A stretch of 64,000 nucleotides of DNA from NCBI GenBank assembly GCA_028684065.1, contig JAQUGO010000003.1:300618-364617 (forward strand). Reading direction: 5' to 3'. Below, piece after piece: positions 36,901-45,078 of this stretch. Made by a program: the position numbers and the translations under genes. How positions within the stretch are numbered: position 1 is the first letter of the stretch; every line of letters starts with the position of its first letter. A model generated the notes under the pieces. That model was not told where the DNA came from and ran no database searches. It worked only from the letters and a program-made list of their open reading frames with translations. Source of the DNA: Sulfurospirillaceae bacterium. Lineage in GTDB: Bacteria > Campylobacterota > Campylobacteria > Campylobacterales > Sulfurospirillaceae.

Positions 36901-37018
36901 AGTCGACATTAGGATAAAGGTTGATAGGCATCGTGTTATACGACATTAATCCAAAAACGATAAATGTTAGTACACCCATTAACGTTGTAATGGGGCGATT
37001 GATTGCTAATTTATACAT
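33989..37018 (-). CDS. cmeF: RND efflux pump, HAE1 family (CmeF/HefC-like)
   Basis: 1009 residues with AcrB architecture. TM1 is near residues 10-28, followed by a large periplasmic porter domain (about 35-335). TM2-6 include GIFIDDAIVVIENI with the proton-relay aspartates in TM4. A second periplasmic loop precedes TM8-12 (MVGKNAILVVDFANRA, GAMVPLAFGSGAG). It exports drugs and other amphiphiles using the proton gradient. Length and gene order (TolC, MFP, RND) match CmeDEF of C. jejuni and HefABC of H. pylori better than CmeABC. It is last in a TetR-led operon, with a 3-base gap after the fusion protein. Confidence 0.92.
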   Translation of the reverse strand: MYKLAINRPITTLMGVLTFIVFGLMSYNTMPINLYPNVDFPIVTIQTTYNGADASTVESKVTDKIEEAVSGIDGIDKLMSTSYEGFSAVTIQFKLNKNLDVATNDVRDKIGALNLPSEVDKPVVKKLGATGSVISIFIADKGGDTISLMRLADEKLKPQLQRIKGVGEVNILGYQDREIRIFIDPFLLNKYNLSASEVSAIIQKQNIKQGAGKLINDTQEIIIKAEGDAKSIDEMKDLLVKPGVRLKDIATIVDGLSDPKSYSSFNGERGITLEVKKIAGENVLNIITAVKKVMPKLQMLAGKEFDLKILQDQSEKIMVNIDNVRFDLIFGAFLSIVIVFVFLRNLTATLVSALAIPTSVIGTFAIMDALGYDLNRLTLIGLTLAIGIFIDDAIVVIENIMKKMEEGMEPFRASFEGIKEVAFSILAISSVLLAVFIPVAFMDGIVGMFFNSFAMTVAAGIFISYLVAVMFIPTVGARVLSAKESRFYYATEPFVKAVDRAYVWLLKPLLRFKTLTLIITVGLLIASTQLKVGMSFLPMQDNSEFQITIKAPVGINLESMKAKVIPIDELLKSDKNIEYSIVSIGYNSAKEIHKAQIYAKLTPVADRKITQEKIIQYYREQFREIKDMIISVEKVDDFNTGSTTAPVQVVITGDDLNVLEQTSSKLMAILEKTEGIVDVDRDYQSGQPELKIKVLRENAQRVGVSVRDIATILGSAYSSASAISYYEDNGRQFDITVRFGDKYRKSLDDLKKLQVRNSEGNFVALEGLISLNEETGTASINRFDRERKVLVTANLFGTSLDKIVLVVDEKMKDILPQGYHYRYTGDVEHMNDTNKAFAAAILLAVILIYLILAALYESLVQPFIIMISMPLSFTGVMVALYLSGNSFSLFVMIGIILLLGMVGKNAILVVDFANRAIKEGKDVDSALLEAGEKRLRPILMTTVAMIGAMVPLAFGSGAGHESNAPMALAIIGGLISSTVLTLLVVPAIYKFMYPLDAWLRHWYEKGEIK

Positions 37019-37021
37019 CGT

Positions 37022-37720
37022 TTATTCCACACTAATTGTGCCATTGCCAAAAAGGCCAGGCATTAAGGCCGTTGTTTTAACTTCGGCTTGCATCTCACGA
37101 GTGCTAGGGATAATCGTAGGGTATACCTTCGATATGGTGCCGACATATTTAGTCGTACTGCCATCCACGGTATAGGTAAATTTTTGCCCTACTTTAATTT
37201 TTTGCCAATATTTTTCATCAAATTTCAAAACCAATTTAACATCATTGGTACTGACCACACTCAGTAGTTTCGTTTGTGAACCTAAAACAATATTTCCCAG
37301 TTCGGTTAATTTCTTGGTGACCACCAAATTATAGGGTGCACGAAGTTCTGTTTTTTTATAGACGATTTCTTTATTTTGTGCATTTAAACGCGTGATATCT
37401 CGATCATACGTATAGTTTTCCATCTTCTCTTTATCAATGACATCAGCGATAGCGGCATAACGTGCATATGTTTTTTGAGAATGCTCAGCATTTTTTTGAG
37501 CGATTTCCAACTCTTTCTTCTCTTGTTCATTGTGTAAAGTTAACAGTAAATCTCCTTTTTTAACCTTATCACCAACCTCTACATGTAAAGCACCAACGAT
37601 ACCTGAAATAGAAAGTCCAAGTTCTGAACTTCTCTCACTTACGACATCAAACGTAGCATAAACTTCTTCTGCCATAAGGCCTTGAATCATTATAAGTAGA
37701 ACGATTAATATTTTTTTCAT
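37022..37720 (-). CDS. cmeE: Short RND periplasmic adaptor (CmeE/HefB-like)
   Basis: 232 residues, much shorter than AcrA (~400) but normal for CmeE/HefB. The signal peptide is about residues 1-17 (ILIVLLIMIQGLMAEE). The lipoyl halves are GIVGALHVEVGDKVKKGDLLLTL and ELRAPYNLVVTKKLTELGNIV, joined by a short coiled-coil. There is no lipobox cysteine. It links the inner-membrane pump to the TolC-like channel. Its start overlaps the stop of the TolC gene (ATGA). Confidence 0.85.
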   Translation of the reverse strand: MKKILIVLLIMIQGLMAEEVYATFDVVSERSSELGLSISGIVGALHVEVGDKVKKGDLLLTLHNEQEKKELEIAQKNAEHSQKTYARYAAIADVIDKEKMENYTYDRDITRLNAQNKEIVYKKTELRAPYNLVVTKKLTELGNIVLGSQTKLLSVVSTNDVKLVLKFDEKYWQKIKVGQKFTYTVDGSTTKYVGTISKVYPTIIPSTREMQAEVKTTALMPGLFGNGTISVE

Positions 37721-38949
37721 TGTATGGCTCCTTTTATCTCTTTGCCCATTTCATATAGGACGACTGCTTTTTGGTATTCTAAATCATTTCGGGCATTTTG
37801 TAGCTCAGAAATAGCATTGTATTTATCACTTAATGCATCTAAATAGGCAACGTTATTGACCAGACCATTTTGGAATTTTTTATGAACCAAGGTATAGGTC
37901 ATTTCAGAAGCTTTCAGTCTAGCACTTGCCACGGTAATTTTACGCTCAGCAACGGTGTAGTTGTTTTGCGCATTTTTAAGGCTGGCTTTTGCTTGACTTT
38001 CTACATAGTTCAAGTTACTTGTTTTAGCGAGATACTCTTTATACGCTGCTTGATAAGAGGCACGTGTACTGCCAAAATCAAAAAGTTTCCATTGAAGATT
38101 TAAAGCGATGGTATTTTGCCTATCAGCGCCAGTATCATAAATTTTATTGGCATAATCATAATTAAAACGTGAATAGGTATCTTCAAGTGTAATCGTTGGA
38201 AGAGAAGGTGCTTTGGCAATATCTGCTTGATGTTTTGCGTATTGTACACTTTGTTCTAAGGCTAAGATATCATAACGTTTTTCATCATCCCTTTTGGATG
38301 TTTCTAGATGCAATTGTGAGCCATTTTGAACAGATACACTCTGACCAGTGAGATATTCTAATGCATTGAGTATAGTGTTACATGTAACGGAGTTTTGCAA
38401 CTGTTGCAATTTGGTTTGTTCGATGCTTGAAATAATTTTTTGTATCTCATCCTCTGTGGCACTTCCGACGGAAAAGAATTTTTCTAACCGCATCTGCTCT
38501 GCTAAAAGTTGCTCAAGCTTTTGATCCAATGCCTCTTTCATTTGCATAGCACTTAAGTATGAAAAATAATAATAGACAACATTTAAGGTGACATCATTTT
38601 GTGTTGATTGAAGATTGTAGGAAGCACTTTGCACTAAAGCCTTTTGCCCTTCAATGAGAGCACCTCGCTTTCCACCATCATAAATGACAAAAGCAACTTT
38701 AGCATATCCTGTGGTACTTTTGTCTGGACTAAGAGCATTTTCTTCTTGATTATGCGTTTGATTGCCGCCAATACTTAGACTTGGCATATAATTGCTTTTG
38801 ATAGCTGATGCTTGTTCTTGGCTGGCTTCTAAAGAGTATTTTTTAGATTCGACTAACTTGTTTTGTAATGCTAAATCAACAAGTTCGTGAAGATTTTGTG
38901 CATACAGCCAAAGTGGTAATAAACCCAAACAGAGAAGTTTTTTCATCAT
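37717..38949 (-). CDS. cmeD: TolC-like outer-membrane channel of the RND operon (CmeD/HefA-like)
   Basis: About 410 residues from the paired ATGs at 38946-38949. An upstream in-frame start (38964) would add MYEET before the signal peptide. The signal (KKLLCLGLLPLWLYAQN) is followed by two outer-membrane-factor repeats with long amphipathic helices. Some text, such as LALNLQWKLFDFGSTRASYQAA, is diagnostic of TolC relatives. It lies first after the regulator and overlaps the end of the tetR gene, so regulator and pump are translated from one message. It is only distantly similar to the other TolC homolog at 15589. Confidence 0.87.
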   Translation of the reverse strand: MMKKLLCLGLLPLWLYAQNLHELVDLALQNKLVESKKYSLEASQEQASAIKSNYMPSLSIGGNQTHNQEENALSPDKSTTGYAKVAFVIYDGGKRGALIEGQKALVQSASYNLQSTQNDVTLNVVYYYFSYLSAMQMKEALDQKLEQLLAEQMRLEKFFSVGSATEDEIQKIISSIEQTKLQQLQNSVTCNTILNALEYLTGQSVSVQNGSQLHLETSKRDDEKRYDILALEQSVQYAKHQADIAKAPSLPTITLEDTYSRFNYDYANKIYDTGADRQNTIALNLQWKLFDFGSTRASYQAAYKEYLAKTSNLNYVESQAKASLKNAQNNYTVAERKITVASARLKASEMTYTLVHKKFQNGLVNNVAYLDALSDKYNAISELQNARNDLEYQKAVVLYEMGKEIKGAIQ

Positions 38950-39557
38950 GGTTTCCTCGTACATTGTTCAAGCAGATAGATAATATGCTGCATTAGCGTT
39001 TGTTGTGCTTCGTAAAAGCTCATATTGCTTGCTTTTGCTTTTACTAGTACACCTTTTAAGAGTATAATAATAGTATGGCTGAGTAAATCAACATTATTAA
39101 TGTAAAATTCACCTTTTTTAATGCCTTCATGTAAACAACCTGAGATAAAAGCGTGATCTTTTTCAAAAAAACTCTCAAAATAAGCTGTATAAAGTCCTGT
39201 TTTGTCGACCAACATCGAACTAACAAAATGCTGATACAATGTCAGCATTTGTTCTTTATCATGCTCTTTTTCGCATTCTGTAAAATCAAAAAAACCTAAA
39301 ATCTTTTCTCTGGCACTCATGTCAGATCTAATACGCTTAGCATATGCTTCATCGTGTTGCTGCGAAAGCATATCCCAAACGGCAAACATAATCTCTTCTT
39401 TATTTTTAAAATAAAGATAGATAGTTCCTTTGGCGACTCCAGCACTCTTTGCTATCTCATCCATGCTGGTTTGTACAATTCCTTTTTGTGAAAAGAGGTC
39501 AATGGCAGAACGTGCAATTTCACTCCGCTTTTCTTCTTTATCAATAATACGAGCCAT
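38946..39557 (-). CDS. TetR/AcrR family repressor of the efflux operon
   Basis: 203 residues from the ATG at 39557, preferred over 39587 because AAAAGGAAAG lies 4-13 bases upstream and because the longer form would begin inside the operator. The N-terminal TetR HTH reads IARSAIDLFSQKGIVQTSMDEIAKSAGVAKGTIYLYFKNKEEI. The C-terminal ligand-binding domain is helical. It heads the operon and sits beside a dyad (39572-39588) over its own promoter, so autorepression relieved by pump substrates is likely. Confidence 0.9.
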   Translation of the reverse strand: MARIIDKEEKRSEIARSAIDLFSQKGIVQTSMDEIAKSAGVAKGTIYLYFKNKEEIMFAVWDMLSQQHDEAYAKRIRSDMSAREKILGFFDFTECEKEHDKEQMLTLYQHFVSSMLVDKTGLYTAYFESFFEKDHAFISGCLHEGIKKGEFYINNVDLLSHTIIILLKGVLVKAKASNMSFYEAQQTLMQHIIYLLEQCTRKP

Positions 39558-39571
39558 TACTTTCCTTTTAA

Positions 39572-39588
39572 AATGACTGACGGTCATT
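39572..39588 (-). promoter_or_regulatory. TetR operator candidate
   Basis: AATGAC-TGACG-GTCATT, a 6-bp dyad with 5-base centre, lies between the -10 (39599-39604) and the tetR ribosome site. Its position just downstream of the promoter fits a repressor site. Confidence 0.7.
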
Positions 39589-39598
39589 CATTTTAAGA

Positions 39599-39627
39599 AT
39601 AATAGTATTTTAGCTTTGCATTGTCAA
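39599..39627 (-). promoter_or_regulatory. Sigma70-type promoter of the tetR-efflux operon
   Basis: On the minus strand TTGACA (39627-39622), 17-base spacer, TATTAT (39604-39599). Spacing and both hexamers are near consensus, and the TetR dyad lies immediately downstream. Confidence 0.75.
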
Positions 39628-39645
39628 TATAAAAGACGAAGAAAA

Positions 39646-40563
39646 TTAAAAAATTGAGAGTTTTGTTTTGGTTGTAAAGAGTTCCAAAGCTTTCGTTCCT
39701 GCATAGGAATTGCCCTTATCATTAAGCCTTGGTGACCAGACGCAAACACTAAATTTTCCAGGTAACGTGGCTAAAATACCGCCACCTACTCCACTTTTAG
39801 CTGGTAATCCTACACGATAGGCAAAATCCCCTACTGAGTCATACGTTCCACATGTTAACATTAAAGCGTTAATACGCTTCGTTTGTCGTGCACTTAATAT
39901 TGGCATATCAATCCAAGGTTGAATGCCTTTATGTGCTAAGAAAAGTCCTGCTTTGGCTAATTCTTGTGTATTCATTGCAATTGAGCAATGATGAAAGTAA
40001 GCATTCAGCACACGGGCTGGGTCGTGGTTAAGGTTATTAAAGCTTTTGAGAAAATTTGCCATGGCATGATTGCGGAATCCTGTTTGAGCTTCCGATTTTG
40101 CAACACTAAAATCAAAATTGATATCGTCTTTATTGGCAAGCGTGCGGATAAACTCTAAAACACTCTGTTGAGCATCTTGAAGTTGGCTTAAAATAACATC
40201 AGTGATTACAAGAGCTCCTGCATTGATGAAAGGATTGCGGGGGATGCCATTTTCATATTCAAGCTGAACAAGAGAATTAAAAGCACTACCGGAAGGTTCT
40301 TTGCCGATGCGTTTCCACAGCGCTTCATCGACCAGTCGCATTGCCATTGTTAACGTAAAAAGTTTTGAGATACTTTGAATAGAAAAACGTTTTTCGTAGG
40401 CTCCTACATGAAAACTACGCCCATCAATGCACATTACAGACATTGCAAATATATTTGGTTCAACACGAGCAAGTTCAGGAATGTACGAAGCTACCCTTCC
40501 CTCACCCAAGTAAGGTTTGATCTCTTTTTCAATTTCTTCAAGAATCGCTTGATACTCTAGCAT
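39646..40563 (-). CDS. glsA: Glutaminase
   Basis: 305 residues of the serine-dependent beta-lactamase-like glutaminase family. The catalytic S-x-x-K is in FSIQSISKLF (about residues 59-68). Other family blocks are NPFINAGALV, SEAQTGFRNHAMANFLKSF, CGTYDSVGDFAYRVGLPAKSGVGGGILA and the NDKGNSYAGTKALELF end. It deaminates glutamine to glutamate and ammonia in the cytoplasm. The length is typical. It is monocistronic, directly upstream of the tetR promoter but transcribed towards it. Confidence 0.93.
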   Translation of the reverse strand: MLEYQAILEEIEKEIKPYLGEGRVASYIPELARVEPNIFAMSVMCIDGRSFHVGAYEKRFSIQSISKLFTLTMAMRLVDEALWKRIGKEPSGSAFNSLVQLEYENGIPRNPFINAGALVITDVILSQLQDAQQSVLEFIRTLANKDDINFDFSVAKSEAQTGFRNHAMANFLKSFNNLNHDPARVLNAYFHHCSIAMNTQELAKAGLFLAHKGIQPWIDMPILSARQTKRINALMLTCGTYDSVGDFAYRVGLPAKSGVGGGILATLPGKFSVCVWSPRLNDKGNSYAGTKALELFTTKTKLSIF

Positions 40564-40640
40564 AAAATGAACCCTACCTTTTTTAGTGACACTATTATAA
40601 CAAGTAAATCATACCTTTACATGCAAGGAAAATGCGCATT

Positions 40641-41192
40641 TTAAAGCAGTGTTTCTCGTTCATCTTTTTCACGTATAAGACGTTGATACTCTTTTTCCAT
40701 AACAATATCTTTCGTACTTTCAATTCTATCTAGGAATACGGTGCCAATGAGATGGTCGTATTCGTGTTGAAATAGACGTGCTAAAAAATCTTTGAAAACA
40801 GCGTGTTGCATTTGGCCATGTCTATCAACGTAATTGACTTCAATTTGCGTATGACGAGGTACGAGAGCGCGAATGCCAGGCAAACTCAAACACCCTTCCC
40901 AGTCTTTAACACTTTCATCGGAAAAAGAAATGACATGCGGATTAATCAATGCTGTTGGCTCCATCATCGGAGCATAAGGATAGCGCTTATTGGGCGCAGA
41001 AGCCATAATAAGAATGCTCAAAGAGTGTCCCACTTGAGGAGCGGCAATACCCATGCCTCTAGAATCGCTACATGTAAATATCATATCATCAATCAAAGCT
41101 TGTATCTCAGGCGTTTGAATGTCACTCACCTTTTGTGCCTTGGTGCGAATAACAAGAGAGCCAAGTTGCGCTATATCTAAGCATTGTGGCAT
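40641..41192 (-). CDS. def: Peptide deformylase
   Basis: 183 residues from the ATG at 41192, chosen over 41237 because AAGGAGAAAGGA precedes it. Three catalytic motifs are intact: GMGIAAPQVG (residues 47-56), EGCLS with C101, and HEYDH (H143, E144, H147) holding the metal. It removes the formyl group from nascent proteins. It is followed by a perfect AAAATGCGCATTTT palindrome (40629-40642) at its stop. In some genomes it neighbours clpP or fmt; not here. Confidence 0.94.
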   Translation of the reverse strand: MPQCLDIAQLGSLVIRTKAQKVSDIQTPEIQALIDDMIFTCSDSRGMGIAAPQVGHSLSILIMASAPNKRYPYAPMMEPTALINPHVISFSDESVKDWEGCLSLPGIRALVPRHTQIEVNYVDRHGQMQHAVFKDFLARLFQHEYDHLIGTVFLDRIESTKDIVMEKEYQRLIREKDERETLL

Positions 41193-41271
41193 AGTTTTTC
41201 CTTTCTCCTTATTATAATGTTGTATATTATATATCAAGCAGTCTAAAAATATAAAATGCTACAATAAGCTT

Positions 41272-41742
41272 ATGCAAATAACTATACTTCCTTATACAGA
41301 TGAAAATGCTACTGAAATTGCAGATTTGCACCATGCCGCCGTGCATGCCATTGAACCCTTCATTTACTCGTTAAAACAACAAGAAGCGTGGGCACATACA
41401 CCACCTAATTATCCCTATTGGAAGAAAAGACTTGCGCTTAAAAAACCTTTTGTAGCAGTTTTTGAAGAGTCAATCGTTGGATTTATTGAGCTAGAAGTAG
41501 ATGGGCATATTGATTGTGCATACACACATCCATACTATCAAAAACGCGGCGTCATGACAAAGCTTTATGCATATATAGAAGCGTTGGCATACCAAAAAGG
41601 CATCAAGAGATTGTATGTCGAAGCTTCTCTTGTTTCGCAATCCTTTTTTGAAAAACGAGGCTTTGTGCTGCTTCACCATAATGTGCTCACCCGCAATGGA
41701 TGTGTACTGATGAACGCTACGATGGAGAAGACGTTTAACTAA
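41272..41742 (+). CDS. GNAT family N-acetyltransferase
   Basis: 156 residues with a GNAT fold: N-terminal beta-alpha region (ITILPYTDENATEIADLHHAAVHAI), central strands GFIELEVDGHIDCAYTHPYYQKRGVMTKL with the Q-x-x-G-V acetyl-CoA loop (about residues 89-96), and a C-terminal LYVEASLVSQSFFEKRGF motif. The style is that of YafP/ElaA-like acetyltransferases. The substrate is unknown. There is no good ribosome site before the ATG, so it may be weakly translated. It is convergent with the pseudouridine synthase gene, with 4 bases between stops. Confidence 0.82.
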   Translation: MQITILPYTDENATEIADLHHAAVHAIEPFIYSLKQQEAWAHTPPNYPYWKKRLALKKPFVAVFEESIVGFIELEVDGHIDCAYTHPYYQKRGVMTKLYAYIEALAYQKGIKRLYVEASLVSQSFFEKRGFVLLHHNVLTRNGCVLMNATMEKTFN

Positions 41743-41746
41743 ATCT

Positions 41747-42328
41747 TTACATGTCAAGATTCTTCAAAAGAATGTGCTCTTCTTCTATAGAGAGGTAACG
41801 CCACTTGCCGATGTCAATATCAAGTTTGAAATTGCCAATGCTTACACGGATCAACTCTAAGACTTTTAAGGGTGTACCAAATTTTGGATCTTTGAGTGCT
41901 CCAAACAGTCGGCGGATATGTCGATTTTTTCCCTCGTCAATTTTGACCCTGAGTTTTGTTTTAGCGCCACCTGTGCTTATCTTTTCAACTTCAAGTGCTT
42001 TGAGCAGACCCACTGGGCTTTGCACCCCTTTTAATGCCTCGGTGATATGCTCATCCGTGACATATCCTCTCACCCAAATCTCATAGACTTTGTTACAATT
42101 TTGAGGCGTGGTCAATGCGTGGTTTATTTTGCTATTGGTAGTAAAGAGTAAAAGCCCCTTCGATTCTAAATCAAGCCGTCCGATAGGCATCCACCCTTCG
42201 CTAAACGCCCACTCAGGCAAAAGATCATAAACGGTCTTTCTCCCAAGATCATCCGCGCGCGTGACCAGATAACCTTTAGGTTTATTAAGTACCAACAATT
42301 CTTGCGAATCGTTTTGCATTCCATACAT
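41747..42328 (-). CDS. rRNA pseudouridine synthase, RluE-like (no S4 domain)
   Basis: 193 residues of the RsuA/RluB/E/F family. The catalytic motif is GRLDLESKGLLLFTTN with the active-site Asp in RLD (about residue 53), and the KVYEIWVRG and EGKNRHIRRLFGAL blocks follow. It lacks the N-terminal S4 RNA-binding domain, like E. coli RluE, which modifies U2457 of 23S rRNA. An ATG at 42319 is an alternative start. Its last codons are GAC-ATG-TAA, so its stop lies in one of the ACATGT sites. Confidence 0.85.
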   Translation of the reverse strand: MYGMQNDSQELLVLNKPKGYLVTRADDLGRKTVYDLLPEWAFSEGWMPIGRLDLESKGLLLFTTNSKINHALTTPQNCNKVYEIWVRGYVTDEHITEALKGVQSPVGLLKALEVEKISTGGAKTKLRVKIDEGKNRHIRRLFGALKDPKFGTPLKVLELIRVSIGNFKLDIDIGKWRYLSIEEEHILLKNLDM

Positions 42329-42378
42329 TGGGTGTATTCCTTAGTATTTTTGATAGTCTCTATAATTGTAAGATATTT

Positions 42379-43029
42379 TTATTTTCCAAGTAAATCTGTT
42401 AAGACTTGTTTATAGGTTGCAATAGGATAGGCACCATTCATGATTGCTTCGTTATTAAACACCATTGTTGGAACAGCCGTCACACCTTGTCTATGCCAAT
42501 AATCTTCAGTATCTTGAACTTTTTGTCTTGCACTATCGTCATCCAATTTTGCCAAAAAAGTATCTGTATCTAAGCCAATACTTTGGATGAGTTGTCCTAG
42601 AACGTGACGGTTAGATATATCTTTTTGCTCTGTAAAATGGGCGGTGAAGAGTCGCATTTTTAGTTCAGTTTGCTTCCCAAACTCTTTTGCAAAATCGAGT
42701 AATATGTGAGCATTGCGTGTATTAACCGTTTTCATTCCATCAAAATAATTAAATATAAATCCAAGTTCTGCCCCATTTTTAGTGATAGTTGCTTGAAAGG
42801 ATTTTACTTTTTCTACGCTCATATTATATTTTTTAGCCAAATAGTCAACAGCATTTTCGCCTTCAAGAGACATTGTTGGATTGAGTTCAAATGGATTCCA
42901 AACAAGTTCAAACTTCTCTTCTACGCCGAGTTCTTGCATGGCTTGTTCTAAACGCTTATAACCGACGAGACACCAAGGACATACGACATCCGAGATGATG
43001 TCAATTTTTATTTTAGTGGTTAATATCAT
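42379..43029 (-). CDS. DsbA family oxidoreductase, FrnE-like
   Basis: 216 residues with a thioredoxin fold carrying a helical insert. CPWC is at residues 17-20 (DVVCPWCLVGYKRLEQAM), then ELNPTM and a cis-Pro loop in GVTAVPTMVFN. There is no signal peptide, so it is cytoplasmic, as in FrnE and polyketide-associated DsbA relatives. Such proteins act in oxidative stress or thiol redox. It is monocistronic. A 2-hydroxychromene-2-carboxylate isomerase function is unlikely given the CxxC. Confidence 0.87.
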   Translation of the reverse strand: MILTTKIKIDIISDVVCPWCLVGYKRLEQAMQELGVEEKFELVWNPFELNPTMSLEGENAVDYLAKKYNMSVEKVKSFQATITKNGAELGFIFNYFDGMKTVNTRNAHILLDFAKEFGKQTELKMRLFTAHFTEQKDISNRHVLGQLIQSIGLDTDTFLAKLDDDSARQKVQDTEDYWHRQGVTAVPTMVFNNEAIMNGAYPIATYKQVLTDLLGK

Positions 43030-43056
43030 CGTTAAACTCCTAATTCGTTTGGAGAT

Positions 43057-43097
43057 AAATTTTAGCTAAATTTCGTATAAAAACTTTACATGTCAAG
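43057..43097. repeat. Intergenic element related to 46442-46483
   Basis: The stretch AAATTTTAGCTAAATTTCG, then about 9 bases, then CTTTACATGTCAAG, is closely matched at 46442-46483 (CTTTACATGTAAAA there). Both lie in short intergenic gaps. It is another carrier of the ACATGT palindrome, here with one mismatch. Confidence 0.65.
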
Positions 43098-43145
43098 AAT
43101 TCAAACTAAGAATGGTTTTTGCTTTCACTTATCTTTGGGAGATGA

Positions 43146-44111
43146 ATGATGAAAGTCGAATCGCATAACATCACGTATACAACAGCACACGAGTTCTCTT
43201 GTAAAAAGACAGATACCTTTGATGAAGCGTTAGCAACACTTTCTTCTAATGAGGCGATATTACAAGAGCAGCCAACACCTCTGCGCGAAATTGATTTAAT
43301 GCAACGCATAAAATTTATGCTGATTCAAGAGTTGCTCAATATTTTAAATGGTAGGCAAGAGAAAATTTCCACCATCCTACAAAGTATGCCCTTACATGTG
43401 AATCAATCCTCAAACCAATTTCGAGTGTTGAAAACAGTTGAAGTTACGTATGAATCTACCTACAAAGAGGAAGAAAGTTTGTCGATGCAAACACAAGGTA
43501 CTGTTAAAACAAAAGATGGCAGGAGCATAGAGTTTAATCTTGATTTTACGATGCAGCGTTCATTTTACTCAAAAACGACGCTTAAAGAGTCTGTTATGAT
43601 CGACCCCCTTGTTATCACTTTAGATGGTAATTTACCTGAACTGAGTGATGCAACATTTTCGTTTGATATTGATTGCGATGGAAAGAGTGACCAAATATCA
43701 TGCCTTTCTAAAAACAGCGGTTTTTTAGCACTCGATAAAAATAATAATGGTCAGATTGACGATGGTAGTGAACTTTTTGGCACACAAAGTGGCAATAGCT
43801 TTAAAGACTTGAGCCAATATGATACAGATAATAACCATTGGATAGATGAAAATGATTCTATATACGATGGCCTACGCATCTGGAGCAATAACGAGCTAAT
43901 AGGTTTAGGTGAAGTTGGAATTGGCGCGATATACCTAGGTGCACAAAGGTCACCTTATATGTATAAGAATGACGCCAATGAGAGCTTGGGTGAGCTACGA
44001 CAAAGTAGTATCTTTTTGTTTGAATCAGGAGAAGTAGGCACTATCTCTCAAATTGATTTTGCCAAACGTGACGTTAAAGAGCCTATGGTTGAAGCGTTGG
44101 CTAACGTTTAA
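43146..44111 (+). CDS. Hypothetical protein with EF-hand-like calcium loops
   Basis: 321 residues. The N-terminal half is hydrophilic with no signal peptide (MMKVESHNITYTTAHEFSCKK). The region at about residues 180-250 has several acidic loops of calcium-binding style: DIDCDGKSD, DKNNNGQIDDGSELFG, DTDNNHWIDENDSIYDGLRIW. The DGSELFG-DxDNNxxID pattern is seen in secreted calcium-binding or RTX-associated proteins of Campylobacterota. No enzyme domain is visible. Without a signal peptide it might be cytoplasmic or exported by a non-Sec route. ATGs at 43146 and 43149 are equally good. A hairpin follows (44146-44193). Confidence 0.6.
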   Translation: MMKVESHNITYTTAHEFSCKKTDTFDEALATLSSNEAILQEQPTPLREIDLMQRIKFMLIQELLNILNGRQEKISTILQSMPLHVNQSSNQFRVLKTVEVTYESTYKEEESLSMQTQGTVKTKDGRSIEFNLDFTMQRSFYSKTTLKESVMIDPLVITLDGNLPELSDATFSFDIDCDGKSDQISCLSKNSGFLALDKNNNGQIDDGSELFGTQSGNSFKDLSQYDTDNNHWIDENDSIYDGLRIWSNNELIGLGEVGIGAIYLGAQRSPYMYKNDANESLGELRQSSIFLFESGEVGTISQIDFAKRDVKEPMVEALANV

Positions 44112-44145
44112 ATATTGAATTTGCAGAAAAAAGTTATGAGGACAA

Positions 44146-44193
44146 GCTACTTTTTATAGTCACATTAAATTTTATCATTATTTGGAAAGTAGC
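44146..44193. terminator. Large-loop hairpin between convergent genes
   Basis: GCTACTTT (44146-44153) and AAAGTAGC (44186-44193) are perfect complements with a 32-base loop, between the EF-hand gene and the convergent FAH-family gene. A T-run follows on the plus side. The call is weak because of the long loop. Confidence 0.4.
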
Positions 44194-44202
44194 CTGCCCT
44201 TT

Positions 44203-45078
44203 TTATTTGTTGTTTTTTAAATCAATTACGTTATTCTCAAGCTTTTCAAAACCCTCAATATGGCAGGCAACCACATCTCCACCGCGAATCACAACGGCTC
44301 CTGGTGTACCTGTCGATATAATATCTCCGGGTAATAAGGTCATGACTTTGGAGTGAAAAGAAACTAAGTTCCATGGTTGAAAAGTCATGTTGGCGACGAT
44401 ATTTTCCCGATGCAAGTTTCCATTAATAACAGTAGCAACATTCAAGGCTAAAACATCTATAATCTCATCTTTAGTAACAAGTTGCGGTCCAAAGCTAAAA
44501 AACGTATCAAAACTTTTTGATCGTGTTAAATACCGTGGATTTTTTTGCAAAATATCTTCTGCTGTCATATCAATGATGGTGGTATAGCCGGCAATAACAT
44601 CCAAAGCATCTGCTTCTTCAATATTTTTGCATGCCTTACCAATAATAATTCCTAATTCTGCTTCTGCGGTTGTTCGATTGGACTGAATCGGAATTTCAAT
44701 GGTATCTTTCGGACCAATAATCGTCGTATCTGGTTTCATAAAACTTGCTGGTTCTGTATTGGGGGCAACTTCATGTAAATCTGATGCATGTTCTTTGTAG
44801 TTTAGACCTATTCCCCATATTTTCCGAGGATGGCGATATAACGGAGCAAAATCGATATTTTTGAGAGATAGAGCGGGGAGTACTTCAAGTTCTTCTTTTC
44901 CCTTAGTCGTGAACCAAGCGACCATTTCATCAAGTTGTCCTTGTTGAATGATGTCAAAAATAGTTGTAGACCATTTTGTTTTCAGCGTTTCATTGATAAG
45001 TAAAATGGGATAGACACCCTTCTTGGTTATGATTGCGGCTACTTCTTCATGACGTACTTTGATGGTTCCTAATCGCAT
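44203..45078 (-). CDS. Fumarylacetoacetate hydrolase family protein
   Basis: 291 residues of the FAH superfamily. After an N-terminal domain of about 80 residues, the hydrolase core starts at RKIWGIGLNYKEHASDL. Metal ligands are expected in the TTAEAELGIIIGKACKNIEEADAL segment (E-x-E) and in the downstream YTTIIDMTAED aspartate. The GDIISTGTPGA loop is typical. Members hydrolyse C-C bonds, decarboxylate or hydrate 2-oxo acids (oxaloacetate, acylpyruvates, catechol meta-cleavage products). The substrate cannot be read here, and no degradation operon surrounds it. Confidence 0.82.
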   Translation of the reverse strand: MRLGTIKVRHEEVAAIITKKGVYPILLINETLKTKWSTTIFDIIQQGQLDEMVAWFTTKGKEELEVLPALSLKNIDFAPLYRHPRKIWGIGLNYKEHASDLHEVAPNTEPASFMKPDTTIIGPKDTIEIPIQSNRTTAEAELGIIIGKACKNIEEADALDVIAGYTTIIDMTAEDILQKNPRYLTRSKSFDTFFSFGPQLVTKDEIIDVLALNVATVINGNLHRENIVANMTFQPWNLVSFHSKVMTLLPGDIISTGTPGAVVIRGGDVVACHIEGFEKLENNVIDLKNNK

